A DNA stretch of 64,000 nt from Excoecaria cochinchinensis (lineage: Eukaryota; Streptophyta; Magnoliopsida; Malpighiales; Euphorbiaceae): NCBI GenBank assembly GCA_947683425.1, contig CANTUQ010000035.1:2217001-2281000 (forward strand), given 5' to 3'. The notes under the pieces are model-generated. The model had not been told where the DNA came from. It did not search any database and saw only the letters and a list, made by a program, of their open reading frames with translations. Below are positions 11,539 through 23,473 of the stretch, in pieces (position 1 is the first letter of the stretch; the number at the start of each line of letters is the position of its first letter). Both the position numbers and the translations under genes were made by a program.

Positions 11539-14533
11539 TGTAACACCCCGCCATCCCCGTTGGAAGGATACCGGAGTGCCACGCGGGCAAACACATATAA
11601 CGAATCCAAATTCCATGTATGAACAAAAAACCAAATGTAAACATAAAGAAACTTTTAATCATGTAATAATAAATCCTTTTTACATATATCATATATCCGT
11701 ACTGTTTTACAAAATGAGGCTTGTAATCGAATACATATACAAAAACAATATCTATTCCTTTACAAAAGATTACTTTGCTATACACAAGCCATATACACAA
11801 AAATTACAGCGGAAGACTTCAAAAATAAAACAACTTCATCCAAAAAAAACTCCTAGTGGCCGACCTGCAGATATCAGACTCCAAATCCAAACTCGCCACC
11901 TGCACGGGAAAAGAGCCCGTGCTAAGCGATAACGCTTAGTGGGGAGGAACAAAACAAACTAACAAAGTACATATACAGTATATATATAACAATACAATAA
12001 TCCAATAGTTCAAAAATCAAAGGCATCGAATCATCTATAAACCTATCTCCAAATTCCTTACTTGACATGCATAATATATATATACAATACCAGCAATAAA
12101 GTATTCAATTCATAATTCTCATCATCCTAAGTATACAGATTCAAAGTGCGATTTAAAGCTATGTAAGAATTCATGTGCACTATATACTTGTAATTATGTT
12201 AACAATTCATATCATCTTATGCAACACAATTAAACTCATAGCCCGACTAGCCTAAAATAATGCATATATATATAATGTTTACAACAACACTATGATCTCA
12301 TCCCAACCATAAACATATATTACAAGTAATTAACTATTAAAATATAAATTAAATCTACATATTTCTCACCGTTCCAAATACATATATATATACTCAAGGT
12401 ATATAAACACAAAGTTATACTATATTTCATATACAACATATACCTTTAATCTTGTCAATAAACATCTCAACATATATATCACATATAAACATGTAGCCTG
12501 ATTAGTCTGAAATACTCTCTAGAAGTGGATACGGTCATTTGGATACTGATTGAACACAGTATCCCAAGCATATAGAGACATGAGTCTCAAACATGTATTT
12601 TCCATATAGAGACCGGAGTCTCGCTTTATTTTCATATAGACCAAACATGGTCGAAACAAGGATCCAAATGGACCCGCATATATTGTTTTATCATATAGCA
12701 GCTGCACACACACTCTGACCTAAGTAAGCGCTTACTTATCCACTACTATGACTATTCAGGCTTAAAACTCAACTCAACAATTCAAGCACTCATATCAATA
12801 TGAATATTGAATATAATACTAATTTATGGTCCATGTATACAGGTATATAGATCACATTTAAAACAAGTAACTATAAATATTAAAACAACTAAATGCAAAT
12901 ACATATTTCACGTATACATGTGTCTAGATCAAATTCAGAAACATTTAAACATATAAATATTAACTACAGGAGGTAATAAGAACAAATAGCTCATATTGAA
13001 AAAGTCCCTGTTAAATAAACTATAAACATGTAAATCATGTATATTAATTATTAATCATGTATACAAAACCCAATATTATGCAATTATTAAAATACAATCA
13101 GATTTTAATACTAATTAATCGTCATGTAGTGTAAAACCCTTGAAATCAGAAGTTAAAAATCATGCTTTTAAGAAAACAGGCAACTGGAGGAAGGCTGGTC
13201 ACGTCGTGACCTCCAGTCACGCCGTGACTCCAGCTTCACGCGAGCGCCAGGGAAGAACAGCAGGCAAGGCAAGGCAAGGCAAGGTAATCACGGCGTGACC
13301 ACCAGTCACGTCGCGTGACGCCTGTGAGAGGAGAGGGAGAATTCGCGCAGGAAAGGCGAAAGTCACGGCGTGATGCCGCTTCACGCCACGTGACCTTCAA
13401 CAAAGAAGGAATCACGACGTGAAGCTGCTTCGCGCCTCGTGACCTTCAACCGAGAAGGGGGTCACGGCGTGACCACCAGTCACGTCTCGTGACCTTCTCC
13501 TCACAGATCTGCCTCTCTTCTCAAACTTCATCCTCTTCTCAAAACCAAATCCCAGAAAAACGTAGAAAACCCAGAAAATTCCAGAAAACAGAGTACTTTC
13601 TAATTTCAAAACCCCAACTTACCCAAAACCATTTTTCATGTATTGATCAATCAAACACATAACTTCAAGTATATAAAGCACATTCACAGCAATCTTAGAA
13701 CAAATCGTATGCATTTATCAATTAAATAGAGCTAATACCTGAACTTAAACATATCCAGATTTCTGATTCGAACTTATGCATATTTATCCCATTTACCAAC
13801 TCATGTTCTTCTTTTCTACTTAATCACGTAAACACAGTACAATTCTCATGCATTTAGGTACACAAACACACATAAACATATTATCATCAGAACTGCAAAC
13901 AGGATCCAATAAGAGGAAGAAGGCAGACACTCCCAAACCTGTACTGAAGCTCAAAAACAACGTCCCCTGTATTCCTCCTCAATCAACCACCTTATCTTTT
14001 CCCTTCTCTTCAACAGATTACATGAACTCACAAATAAACCCAAAATCAATCCAAAGAAATAGTGATAAACAATCCTTAAACAGAGGATATGTAGAACCAA
14101 ACTCACCTTCTGAAGCTTCAAAGCTTAAAACCCTAGCTCCCAATGCAAGAACACGCATGCAAAAGAGAAAAGAACAGTAAAAGGGAGAGGAATGGTATGG
14201 CTAACGTGAGAGAAAGCAAAAGAGAGAAGAACTTTCAATCTTTTGTTTTTCCAGCACTTACACATCCAGACCTCTCTCTTCCCTCACCACGTGCACTACC
14301 TCCTTCCACTTGGCACACATGCACGGTTCCTATATTCCACAATTACTAACAGCTCCATCATAACTTCTCACAGGTCCTCACAAATTACTTTTAACTCACT
14401 AATAAAAATCTGCTATTTAAATCTTTTAATTCTTTGCAATTTAATCCTCAATCACAAGTAAAATTACTCAATTGTCCTTAAATATCCATTTAAAATTGCC
14501 AATTTCCGGTTAGGCCACTTATGGGGTGTGACA
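11539..14533 (-). repeat. 5' LTR of element D
   Basis: The LTR is complete: TG at 11539 and CA at 14533 in plus orientation. Right flank CACTT would be the target-site copy; its partner is deleted on the left. It holds a twin hairpin at 11902-11939, a palindrome AAGTAAGCGCTTACTT at 12722-12737, and a GC palindrome array at 13199-13493. A short AAGGC triplication at about 13264-13285 distinguishes it from the left copy. Confidence 0.85.
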
Positions 14534-15721
14534 CACTTAGTGTGAATATATGTTTTCTCTTTATTCTAGGCTATTTTCCTTAACATTCAAGTTTAAAGCT
14601 CGCCTAGCCACTAATGATTTTCCACTTTCAGCAACTAACAACTCCCCCTCACTATCACAACCACTACAATCTTCCAAAGGAGGAATTTCATCATCACTAT
14701 GTTCTGATTCAGAAGTAATTTTCCCATCATCCCTAGCAATTATTACCCTCTTATTAGGACAATCACGTGCTACATGCCCCTTACCCAAACATTTAAAACA
14801 TTTAATTTCTCTATTAGGGGTAGGAGTACTAGAGTTACCTTTAACACCTTTATTTGGAATTTGGGTTGCCTTTACTTCTTTTGGACCCGAATCTGGTCCA
14901 TAGGGTTTAGATACCCTAAAGTCCTTCTTCTCCTCCTTTTTGTTCCATTTAGACCCAAAAGTATAGCTTGAGTTGTTGCTGATCTTATTGAAGCTTTTAC
15001 TCCTCTTTTGCTTTTCAATCTTTATTGCCATGTGCAACATCTCTTCCATAGTGTCATATCTATACAGCTCAATGGCATCAGCAATCTCCTTGTTTAGACC
15101 ACCTAAGAATCGAGCCATGGTGATATCCTCATCCTCCTCTGATTTTCCCCCCTGCATAAGTCTATGCAATTTCTGATGTAATTCTCTAAAGTAGTGTGAA
15201 GGAACAAACCTTTTTCTCATGGCTTCCTTCATGTCCTCCCAATTACTAATAGGATGCCTTCCCACTTTCCTTCTACTCAAATTGAGTTGCTCCCACAAAA
15301 ACATTGCATAATCAGTGAACTCCACGGCTGCAATCTTCGCCTTCTTTTCCTCTGAATATCTATTGCATTTAAAGATCATCTCCACCTTTGTCTCCCACTC
15401 CAAGTACTCTTCTACACTATTTCTGCCTTTGAATGGAGGAATCTTGAGTTTGATGCTGCCCAAGTTTCCATCTATCTTTCCACTAGTTTCCTTTTTATCT
15501 TCATTATCAAAATCATTCTCCACATGTCCTTGAATAATTCGGCCTCTCCTTGCTGCCCTTCTAGGTACATTAGATATACTTCCTTCAAGCCTCTCTTCCA
15601 TTCGATCCATTCTAAGAGACAACTTCCGGATCTCACTAATGAAAGATTGATATAGCATCTAGTTATCCGGTACATGATCTTCATCTTGGGATATTCCCTT
15701 CCCATTAGTTTCTTTAGTCAT
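14534..15721 (-). pseudogene. Gag of minus-strand B-type element
   Basis: The minus-strand ATG at 15721-15719 starts the gag (MTKETNGKG). A TAG about 20 codons later interrupts it, after which 365 codons are open (15658-14561). Seen in order are a coiled N-terminus, the capsid core (KIPPFKGRNSVEEYLEWE, EFTDYAMFLWEQL, AMRKRFVPSHYFRELHQKL), and a CCHC zinc knuckle (CFKCLGKGHVARDC). An acidic stretch leads towards the protease. Compared with the copy at 32931-34888 it lacks 18 codons after GGKS, in frame. It is cut by element D just before the protease active site. Confidence 0.85.
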
Positions 15722-16170
15722 GGTGTATTACCTGCAAAATTGTTAGATAAAAACATCACAAGCACTCCCTCACGTGTTTACACTCAAAGATTGTCACTCC
15801 TCTTGTGTTTCACACAATTAAGGCTTTTACCCTCTTAATGACCTCACACTCTCTTGCCTTTTACCACTCAAGCTTGCAACTTTAAAATTGCACTTTAGAA
15901 TTCAATCCACAAAGCAAGAATCTTGAGCACGTTTAAGAAAATAAAGAAAAAGTAAGCACTAACAATAAAAAGGTAGCCCAAAGCTAGAACAGAAGACACT
16001 AAACACAATGGAGGTGATACACCGTCAAGAGTGGTGTACCACTTGATTACATCCAAATTAGAGTATTCAAACAAGCAAAGATACTCTAACAATGTAAAGG
16101 AACAAAAGCAAGCTTAAAACAAAAAAATAAGCAACAAGAATTAAGAAAAATGACAATTTTGGACAAAATG
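15722..16170 (-). mobile_element. Leader of minus-strand B-type element
   Basis: This is noncoding, AT-rich sequence. Its reverse complement matches 32470-32930, upstream of the gag of the plus-strand B element. The leader is cut at 16170 by the insertion of a plus-strand B LTR, so its own primer site and LTR are absent here. Confidence 0.75.
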
Positions 16171-17052
16171 TGATACGGATCAAACCATGCCATCAACCAC
16201 CAAAGATCTTTTGAAGATGCCTAGTGGTCCAATAACAAGAGGACGTGCTCAGAAGTTAAAGATGGCTATGTCATCTTTTGTTCAAGACTTTGTCACTCAA
16301 GAAATTCATGAAGAGGCTATTAAGAAATGCTATAGAGAACTTGAAGGCCAACGCAAAGTACTTAGCCTTTTGAAAGCAAATGAAGGAATTGGGCCAATTT
16401 AAACCATCAAGGGCTTATACAACTTTTGGCTTTTAATTGTACATTTCATGTTCTTCATTTAAAAGTTACATGACTCCTTTAAGTTGTGGTTTAATGGGCA
16501 AGCCGTGTGGGCTTCTTGTTTGGGCTGAATTTAGTTAGTTTGGTTATTTATTTAATCTTTCTTTTGGGCTTTCATTTTTGGCCTATAAGACTTAATTTTA
16601 AGAGAGTTTATTTTCTTTAGTTTGGGCTTAATTTATCTTGTAAAGTCCATGGAGAATTCGGCCTATGTGTGTTTAAGGCCTTATTAGGGTTTGTTTTTAG
16701 GTTTTAAGGGTAATTAGGGTTAGCCACCATATATATAGGCTAATATGAGTTGTAAACTTCAGATTGGATGAATTAAACATTTTGAGAGTGTTCTCTTATT
16801 GGCTTGGCCGAATTCTATAGAGAGATTAGTGAGGATTGCTTGCTCATCTTTTCAATTGCATAAAGAATTTGATTACTTATCAATTATCTTGATTGTGGCG
16901 TTTTCAACTTCTTTATTTTTTTTCCCAATTTTTGTGTTTTGAATCACAGGTTGATTGGGGGTTCAATAGGGAGGGATTTTATGTCTTTGTTTCTTTGCTA
17001 ACCATCTTGTATGTGTGGGTTTGTAGCTTGTTAGCTATTGGGTTCCGCATCA
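16171..17052 (+). repeat. Family B 5' LTR
   Basis: The 882-bp LTR runs from TGATACGGATC to GGTTCCGCATCA. A primer site TGGTATCAGAGC follows at 17055-17066. The first 230 bases continue the pol frame of the 3' copy (GPITRGRAQKLKMAMSS). The TATA region ATATATATA at about 16729-16737 lies between TTAGCC and GGCTAA (16720-16743). Confidence 0.85.
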
Positions 17053-17754
17053 TTTGGTATCAGAGCCAAAGTTAAGGTAAATTCCTATTTATCTTAGTAT
17101 TAGGTTTGTGTTTTCTTTTCTTTGAATTCTTTATGTTTATGCCGAATTAGGTTGCATTAAGTTTCTTAGTTAATTGTGTTTCTTTGTGTGTTTAAATTAG
17201 CCTTTTCTTATTTTACCTTTACCTTGAATTCGTGAAATAGCCTTGAACTAAAATCTTGAACCTCCTTTACTTTGAATCCAAATCCTGGTAGAAGAAGATT
17301 AGAGATTAGTTTGCTGATTTGAAAAAAAAAAAGAAATTTTCGAAAGGGCATAACTTTTGACTCGGGTGTCTGATTTGCTATTATAATATGTTTTCGGAAA
17401 GGGAATTTCGTGCTCTATAATCATTTCCCAAGTTGTGCACTATGTAACTCCAATTTTTGGCCCTTAAAAATGACATTTAAGTATCCGTTTTGCACTTTGA
17501 AGTTTTGTGTTTTGAAAAGAGGCTTTAGGAAAACCGAATTTGGATTTTGATCACATTGGCCTTGAGGCATTTGGTAGTTGTAGTCTAGTTGTTATTACTT
17601 TAAAAAAAAATAAAGAAAGAAGAAAAAAATGTGAAAGAAAAGAATTGAGGAGGAGAAAAGTGTAGTGATCAATTCGACCAGGGAGGGAATTATATAGAAA
17701 AGAGCAAATCCAAATCCTATAATAGGTGGGAGAAAATTATTCCAATTTGCTTGG
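17053..17754 (+). mobile_element. Family B leader, truncated
   Basis: The primer site at 17055-17066 is followed by about 690 bp of leader collinear with 31195-31900 of the other B element. At about 17755 it jumps directly into the middle of RT. The rest of the leader, all of gag and protease, and the RT fingers are deleted. There is no coding sequence in it. Confidence 0.75.
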
Positions 17755-19929
17755 GAAAATTGTGTTTAAGACTAAATATGTATTGTATGAGTGGTTAGTA
17801 ATGCCTTTTGGGTTATCTAATGGACCTAGTACTTTCATGTGATTAATGAACCATGTCTTGTGTGAGTTTCTTGGTAAATTTGTGGTTGTTTACTTTGATG
17901 ATATTCTAGTTTACAGCAAGTGTTTAGATGAACATATTATGCATGTTAAAGCTATTTTGAATGTGTTGAGAAAGGAAAAGTTGTATGCAAACCTTAAGAA
18001 GTGTTCTTTTTGCTTGGATAAAGTTGTCTTCTTAGGTTTTATAGTGAGCTCCAAAGGAGTGGAGGTTGATTCTGAAAAGGTGAGGCTATTCAAGAATTGC
18101 CAACGCCTAAGTCAGTGACCGAGGTAAGGAGTTTCCATGGATTAGCTAGTTTTTATAGGTGGTTTGTTAGAGATTTCTCTACTATTGCTGCACCACTGTA
18201 TGAGATTGTTAAAAAGAATGTTGGGTTTAAATGGGAAAAAGAGCAAGACAATGCATTTTGCACTTTAAAAGAGAAATTATATACTGCTCCTATTTTGTAT
18301 TTACCTGATTTTTCTAAGACATTTGAGATTGAATGTGATGCTTTTGGGATTGGTATATGTACTGTTTTGATGCAGGAAAATCATCCCATAGCATATTTCA
18401 GTGAGAAGTTAAGTGGTCCAGTATTGAACTATTCCACCTATGACAAGGAGCTTTATGTGTTGGTGAGAGCTCTTGAGGTGTGGGAGCACTACTTGCTGCT
18501 AAAGGAATTCGTCATACATAGTGATCACCAGTCTCTCAAGTATTTGAAGGGACAAGGTAAATTGAGTAAAAGGCATGCAAGTTGGGTAGAGTTTTTGGAA
18601 ACATTTCCATATGTGATCAAATACAAGCAAGGTAAAGAAAATGTCATGGCTGATGCACTATCTCGAAGGTATGCTTTGATTTTTATGCTTAGTTCTAAGT
18701 TGCTTGGATTTGAGCATTTGAAAGATTTATATGTTGGTGATGCTGATTTTGCCACTTTGTATCATGCTTGTGAAAATACTGTAGTTGACAAGTACTATAG
18801 ATATGAAGGATATCTTTTTAAAGGAAAATAACTTTGTATTCCTACATGTTCTATTAGGGAGTTGCTTGTTAGGGAATCACATAGTGGGGGTTTAATGGGG
18901 CATTTTGGTGTGCAAAAGACCTTAAATATGCTTAATGAACACTTCTATTGGCCGAATATGAGGAGAGATGTAGAAAGAATTTATGCCAAGTGCATTGCAT
19001 GTAAACAAGCTAAATTTAGGTCTATTCCTCATGGACTATATACACCATTGCCTGTACCTAGTGAACCGTGGACTGATATTTCAATGGATTTTGTATTGGG
19101 TTTGCCTAGGACTAGGAAGGGAAGAGATAGCATATTTGTTGTTGTGGACAGATTTAGTAAAATGGCTCATTTTATTGCTTGCTATAAAATAGATGATGCA
19201 ACAAACATTGATGATTTATTCTTTAGAGAGGTGGTTCAGGTTCATGGAGTGCCAAGAACCATTGTGTCAGATAGAGATACTAAGTTGGAGAGTTTTGTGG
19301 GGAAAATTGGGTACTAAGCTTTTATTTTCTACTACATGTCATCCACAAACTGATGGACAAACAGAAATAGTAAATAGGACTCTGGGAACCATGTTGCGTG
19401 CTATTGTTGGGAAAAATTTGAAAACTTGGGAAGATTGTTTGCCATTCATTGAATTTGCATATAATCGTGCTGTACATTCTTCTACAGGTTTTTCTCCATT
19501 TGAAATTGTGTATGGTTTTAATCCATTAACTGTTTTGGATTTGATGACTTTACCTGTGAATAAGCTTGCTAGTTTAGATGGCAAAAAGAAGGCTGATTTG
19601 GTTAACACAATGCATGAGAAAGCACAGGAACAGATTGAGAAGAAGAATCGCATGTATGCACAAAAAGCTAATAAAGGAAGAAAACGAGTCATTTTTGAAC
19701 CAGGTGACTGGGTTTGGGTGCATATACGAAAAGAGAGGTTTCCACAGCAAAGGAAGTCAAACTTGATGCAAGGGGTGATCGACCATTCCAAGGGTTGGAA
19801 TGCATCAATGAAAATGCATATAAGATTGCATGGTGAGTATAATGTTAGTGCTACTTTTAATGTTTCTGATTTATCTCCTTTTGGCTTTGATTCAGATTCA
19901 AGGACGAATCATTTTGAAGAGGGAGGGGA
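17755..19929 (+). pseudogene. RT, RNase H and integrase remnant (C-type pol)
   Basis: Domain order is RT palm (EWLVMPFGLSNGPSTF, then VVYFDDILVYS), RNase H (FEIECDAFGIGICTVLMQ), integrase zinc domain (HSGGLMGHFGVQ, CIACKQAK), and integrase core (SMDFVLGLPRTRKG, IVSDRD, QTDGQTEIVNRT) with the D, D and E residues visible. A C-terminal segment ends YNVSATFNVSDLSPFGF. Breaks are a stop in RT near 17840, a frameshift near 18090, TAA at about 18829, and a frameshift near 19290. I see no chromodomain of the usual type. The frame passes the polypurine tract and continues into the LTR. Confidence 0.9.
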
Positions 19930-20790
19930 TGATGCAAGCACTATCCAGGAACAACAAAAGGATGAGCTAGAATTACCAAATGGCCCAATGACAAGATTTC
20001 GGGCTAAGAAGTTCAAAGAGGCACTAAAAGCTTATATGGGCCAAATTATGGAAGCTATGGATAGCCAAGAGAAGGTTGGGCCGAGTGGCATCAAGACCAA
20101 CTCAATGGGACAAAATTGTGAAGACCAAATGTGCATGATAAATTTGACATGTGCAAGTCATGTGCCACTTGACATGTGCAATGCATGTGACACTTGACAT
20201 GTGCACATCATGTGACACAATACATGTGCAATGCATGTGATGCTTAATGGACTTATGGGCTAAATTGTTTGGGCTCTTAGCTAGGACTTACATTTGTTAT
20301 CTGTATTTGATTAAGTGTATTAGTTAGGCCTTTGGACATGGGCTCACGCCATCCTTGTTGGGCAGCCCATCCATTTGGTTTTGTTTTATCTTTTGTAAGT
20401 AGGAAAATGGACCTAATTTCCAATCCTAATGGGCTTGAGGAATTCGGCCTCTCTTACTTAATTAGGGTTAGGGTTTGCTTTAGGAGGATATAAATACCTC
20501 ATTAAACTCATTTATATTCAGATTTGACTATTTTGATAAAAACTTATTTAGCTTGGCCGAATTCACCTTTTTTGGAGAGGATAGTTTGTCTTCTTTTTTT
20601 GCATCAAGAATATTAATTCTTATCAAGGTATTTACTTGTGGCGAATTCTGTTCTTGTGTTTAAATCAACCTAATTATTTGCGTTTCCTTTCACTTTATTG
20701 ATTGGGGGTTCAATAGGGTTGGGGATTTACTCTTATTCATGTCTATGCCATATTGTATGTTCAAGGGGTTTCGGGTTCTTTAGCCTTAGG
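19930..20790 (+). repeat. Family C LTR, 3' truncated
   Basis: It begins TGATGCAAGC right after GAAGAGGGAGGGGA, so it is the 3' LTR of the preceding pol. The pol frame runs on inside it (GPMTRFRAKKFKEALK). It shares CATGTG repeats (20140-20240), a TATA region within GAGG/CCTC arms (20484-20500) and the AATTCGGCC-type segments with family A. Near 20790 it joins an A-family interior, and the expected CCGCATCA end is missing. Confidence 0.7.
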
Positions 20791-21387
20791 GTCATTCTCA
20801 AATTCCAACAACAAAAGTTGTTCAAACAAGAGCAAAAATGAAAATTTTAAAAATATGGAATTGCAGTTTAAACAACTTTCTGGACTACTAAGCACGTATA
20901 TGAAACAAGAGTAAAGAAGGAAAGAAGAGGAAGTTATTGTCAAAGAAATTGTTTGTGAAGCTGAAAGAGATGCTTTAGATTTATATGCTGATGAGGTTGT
21001 AAATGAGGAGGATATAAGTGAAAGTAAGGATGTTGTCGACTGTTTGAGTAAAAAAGAAGAAGATTGTAAAAAGGAAAAAGATAGTGTAATTGAGATTGGA
21101 GATCAATATGTTATGACTAATCCTATAGTGCTTGAGGACGCTGATTTGAACATGGAGGAAGAAAAGAACCATGATCAGAACGAAAATGATGCATTGAATA
21201 ACCATGTTTTTCCTAATGTTTATGTTAACTTGCAGGAACATGATGAGTTCTTCGCTGACGAAGCATTCATTTTATTTCCATCTGTTCAGAAAATCTTATA
21301 CGAAGATGAATTTATTATACAAGTGCAAATTCCCAACTTGAACAAGACAAAGATTCGAGGACGAATCTTTTCTAAAGAGGGAGGGAA
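20791..21387 (+). pseudogene. Family A acidic frame, copy 1 (5' truncated)
   Basis: This is collinear with the end of the A interior at 25690-26227. It encodes MELQFKQLSGLLSTYMKQE, a TAA at about 20912, a Lys/Glu-rich segment (SKKEEDCKKEKDS) and an acidic segment (LNMEEEKNHDQNEND). A conserved tail (EAFILFPSVQKILYEDEF, IPNLNKTKIRGRIFSKEGG) continues into the A LTR to a stop at 21496. Apart from the TAA it is open. Function is unknown; it is neither a recognisable gag nor pol. Confidence 0.65.
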
Positions 21388-22334
21388 TGATGCATGCATA
21401 GGGGGGTCAACATTGCAAGATTATAAACTTTGCAAGTTCGGATTTATGGAGATTAAATTTATGGAAGTTAAAAAAGGCTTGAAGGTAGTTTACTGAATTA
21501 TGAGGAAGCCGAATAAAAAAAAGAGACTTTGAAGAGAGGCATGTGCAAGTCATGTGAAGAGAGGCATGTGCTTTGACATGTGCTAGACACATGCCATGTC
21601 AAGTGCTATGCATGTGCCATATGCATGTGCACATCATGTGACACATTACATGTGCAATGCATGTGCCAATTAATGGACTTAATGGGCTGTTTTGTATGGG
21701 CTTTTTGTTTAAGCTTTTATTTATTATTTTTATTTGATTATTTGTAATATACTAGGCCTTAACTTATTCTTTTGGGCTTATTTAAGTGAGATGGGCTTTA
21801 ATTAGCTTGAGCTCATTTCATTAGTTCTTTTTAGGCTTTTTGGGCTGAATTTTAAGTTAATTAGTGTGGGCTTTAGTTATCTTAATGTAAGGCCCATGTT
21901 TTAAGGCCTATTTGATTAATTAGGGTTTTTTCTAGCCTAAGGGAGTATATATACTCCACAAAAACGAGATTGGAGGCAGATTTGATAAATTTGATAAATT
22001 TTTTTGGCTTGGCCGAATTCATCTTTGAAGAGGATAGCTTGTCTTCTTCTTTTGCATTAAAAACATAAATTCTTATCAAGGTAATTACTTGTGGCAAATT
22101 CTGTTCTTGTGTTTACATCAACCTAATTATTTCCATTTCCTTTCACTTTATTGATTGGGGGTTCAATAGGATTGGGGATTTACTCTTATTCATGTCTATG
22201 CCATATTGTATGTTCAAGGGGTTTCGGGTTCTTTAGCCTTGGGGTTTCGCATCAGGGATTTACTCTTATTCATGTTTATGCCATATTGTATGTTTAAGGG
22301 GTTTCGGGTTCTTTAACCTTGGGGTTTTGCATCA
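21388..22334 (+). repeat. Family A LTR with duplicated 3' end
   Basis: It starts TGATGCATGCATAGGGGGG and ends TTTTGCATCA. The final stretch of about 80 bp (GGGATTTACTCTTATTCATG to the terminal GCATCA) is present twice in tandem, at about 22172-22255 and 22256-22334. The TATA region GGAGTATATATACTCC is at 21942-21957. It is followed directly by a minus-strand gag start, so it is a 3' LTR inserted in a B-like element. Confidence 0.8.
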
Positions 22335-22562
22335 TATTCTATCATTCATATTCCCCATATCTCTCATGAATTTTTCAAACGTACCATGCATAGCTTGAAT
22401 GGAGAACACTACCTCGTTGAGAGTTGCTCCCTTTTTACCCGATTCTTCAGTCATAATTGAAAAATCTGCAAAAAGATGTTAGATAATAACCTCACACACT
22501 CCCTCACGTGTTTACACTCAAAGCATGTCACTCCTCTCGTGTTTCACTCAAACAAGGCTTTT
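22335..22562 (-). pseudogene. Gag start and leader of a minus-strand B-like element
   Basis: The minus-strand ATG at 22454-22452 opens a short gag N-terminus (MTEESGKKGATLNEVVFSIQ), cut at 22335 by an A LTR. The rest is leader (22455-22562) that resumes at 27138 beyond the complete A element. The N-terminal sequence differs from the gag at 14534-15721, so this is a different subfamily. Confidence 0.65.
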
Positions 22563-23473
22563 TGATGCGTGCACAAGGGGTAAACATTGCAAGATTATAA
22601 ACATTGCAAGTTCGGATTCATGGAGATCAAATTTGGGGAAGTTAAAGAAGGATTGAAGGAAGTCCATGGGCCGAATCTATGAAGAAGCCAAATCAAAGAT
22701 AGACATGTGCTAGTCATGTGACGGTTTGACATGTGTCGGTCATGTGACGACCTGACATGTGCCGAACATGTGACCTTAACATGTGCCGAACATGTGCCAT
22801 GTCATGTGACATGCATGTGCCCTATGTCATGTGCTATGCATGTGAGCTAGAGCATGTGCAATGCATGTGCTAATTGGTGGATTAAGGGGCTGATTTGTTT
22901 GGGATTTTAATTAGGGCTTTATTTATTATTTTTATTTGATTATTTATAATATGTTAGGCCTTAACTTATTCTTTTGGGTTTATTTAAGTGAGATGGGCTT
23001 TAATTAGCTTGGGCTCATTTAATTATTTCTTTTTAGGTTTTTTGGGTTGTATTTTAAGTTAATTAGTGTGGGCTTTAGTTATCTTGGTGTAAGGCCCATG
23101 TTTAAAGGCCTATTTGATTGATTAGGGTTTGTATTAGCTTAAAGGAGTATATATACTCCAAAAAAATGTGATTTATATTCGTATTTTGATTAATTAAACA
23201 TTGAGAGGTTTCTCTTTATAGGCTTGGCCGAATTCTTCATTGGAGAGGATTGTTTGTCTTCTTCTTTTACACCAAGAACTTTTAATTCTTGTCAAGCTAA
23301 TTTACTTTGTGGCGAATTCTGTTCTTGTGTTTTTAAATCAATCTATTATAAGCATTTCCATTCACATAGTTATTTAGGGGTTCTTTAGATTGGGGGTTTA
23401 TTCTTTGTTCATGTTCATACCAAAGTGTGTGTTTTAGGGGTTTCGGGTTCTTTAGCCTTGGGGTTCCGCATCA
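22563..23473 (+). repeat. 5' LTR of the complete A element
   Basis: It runs from TGATGCGTGCACAAGGGG to GGTTCCGCATCA. About 14 CATGTG hexamers are packed into 22685-22880. The TATA region is the 16-base palindrome GGAGTATATATACTCC at 23144-23159. A primer site TGGTATCAGAGC lies at 23476-23487. Confidence 0.88.
23144..23159 (+). promoter_or_regulatory. Palindromic TATA region of LTR A
   Basis: GGAGTATATATACTCC is a perfect 16-base palindrome containing TATATATA. It is kept at 4699-4714 (minus), 21942-21957 and 26809-26824. Its place in the LTR suits the U3 core promoter; the transcription start is not known. Confidence 0.6.

Larger units (their letters stand above)
7954..14533 (-). mobile_element. 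Non-autonomous LTR retrotransposon D (3-kb LTRs, 0.6-kb interior)
   Basis: Two closely similar direct copies of about 2.98 kb (7954-10935 and 11539-14533) flank only 603 bp. The interior has a tRNA-Met primer site at its right edge and a polypurine tract at its left edge, so the element reads on the minus strand. LTR starts are TGTCACACCCC and ends GGGGTGTTACA. No gag or pol remains. Large LTRs with no genes fit a LARD-like parasite of Tekay/Del-type elements. The last three bases of the left LTR, its target duplication and about 217 bp of host pol are missing. Confidence 0.85.
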
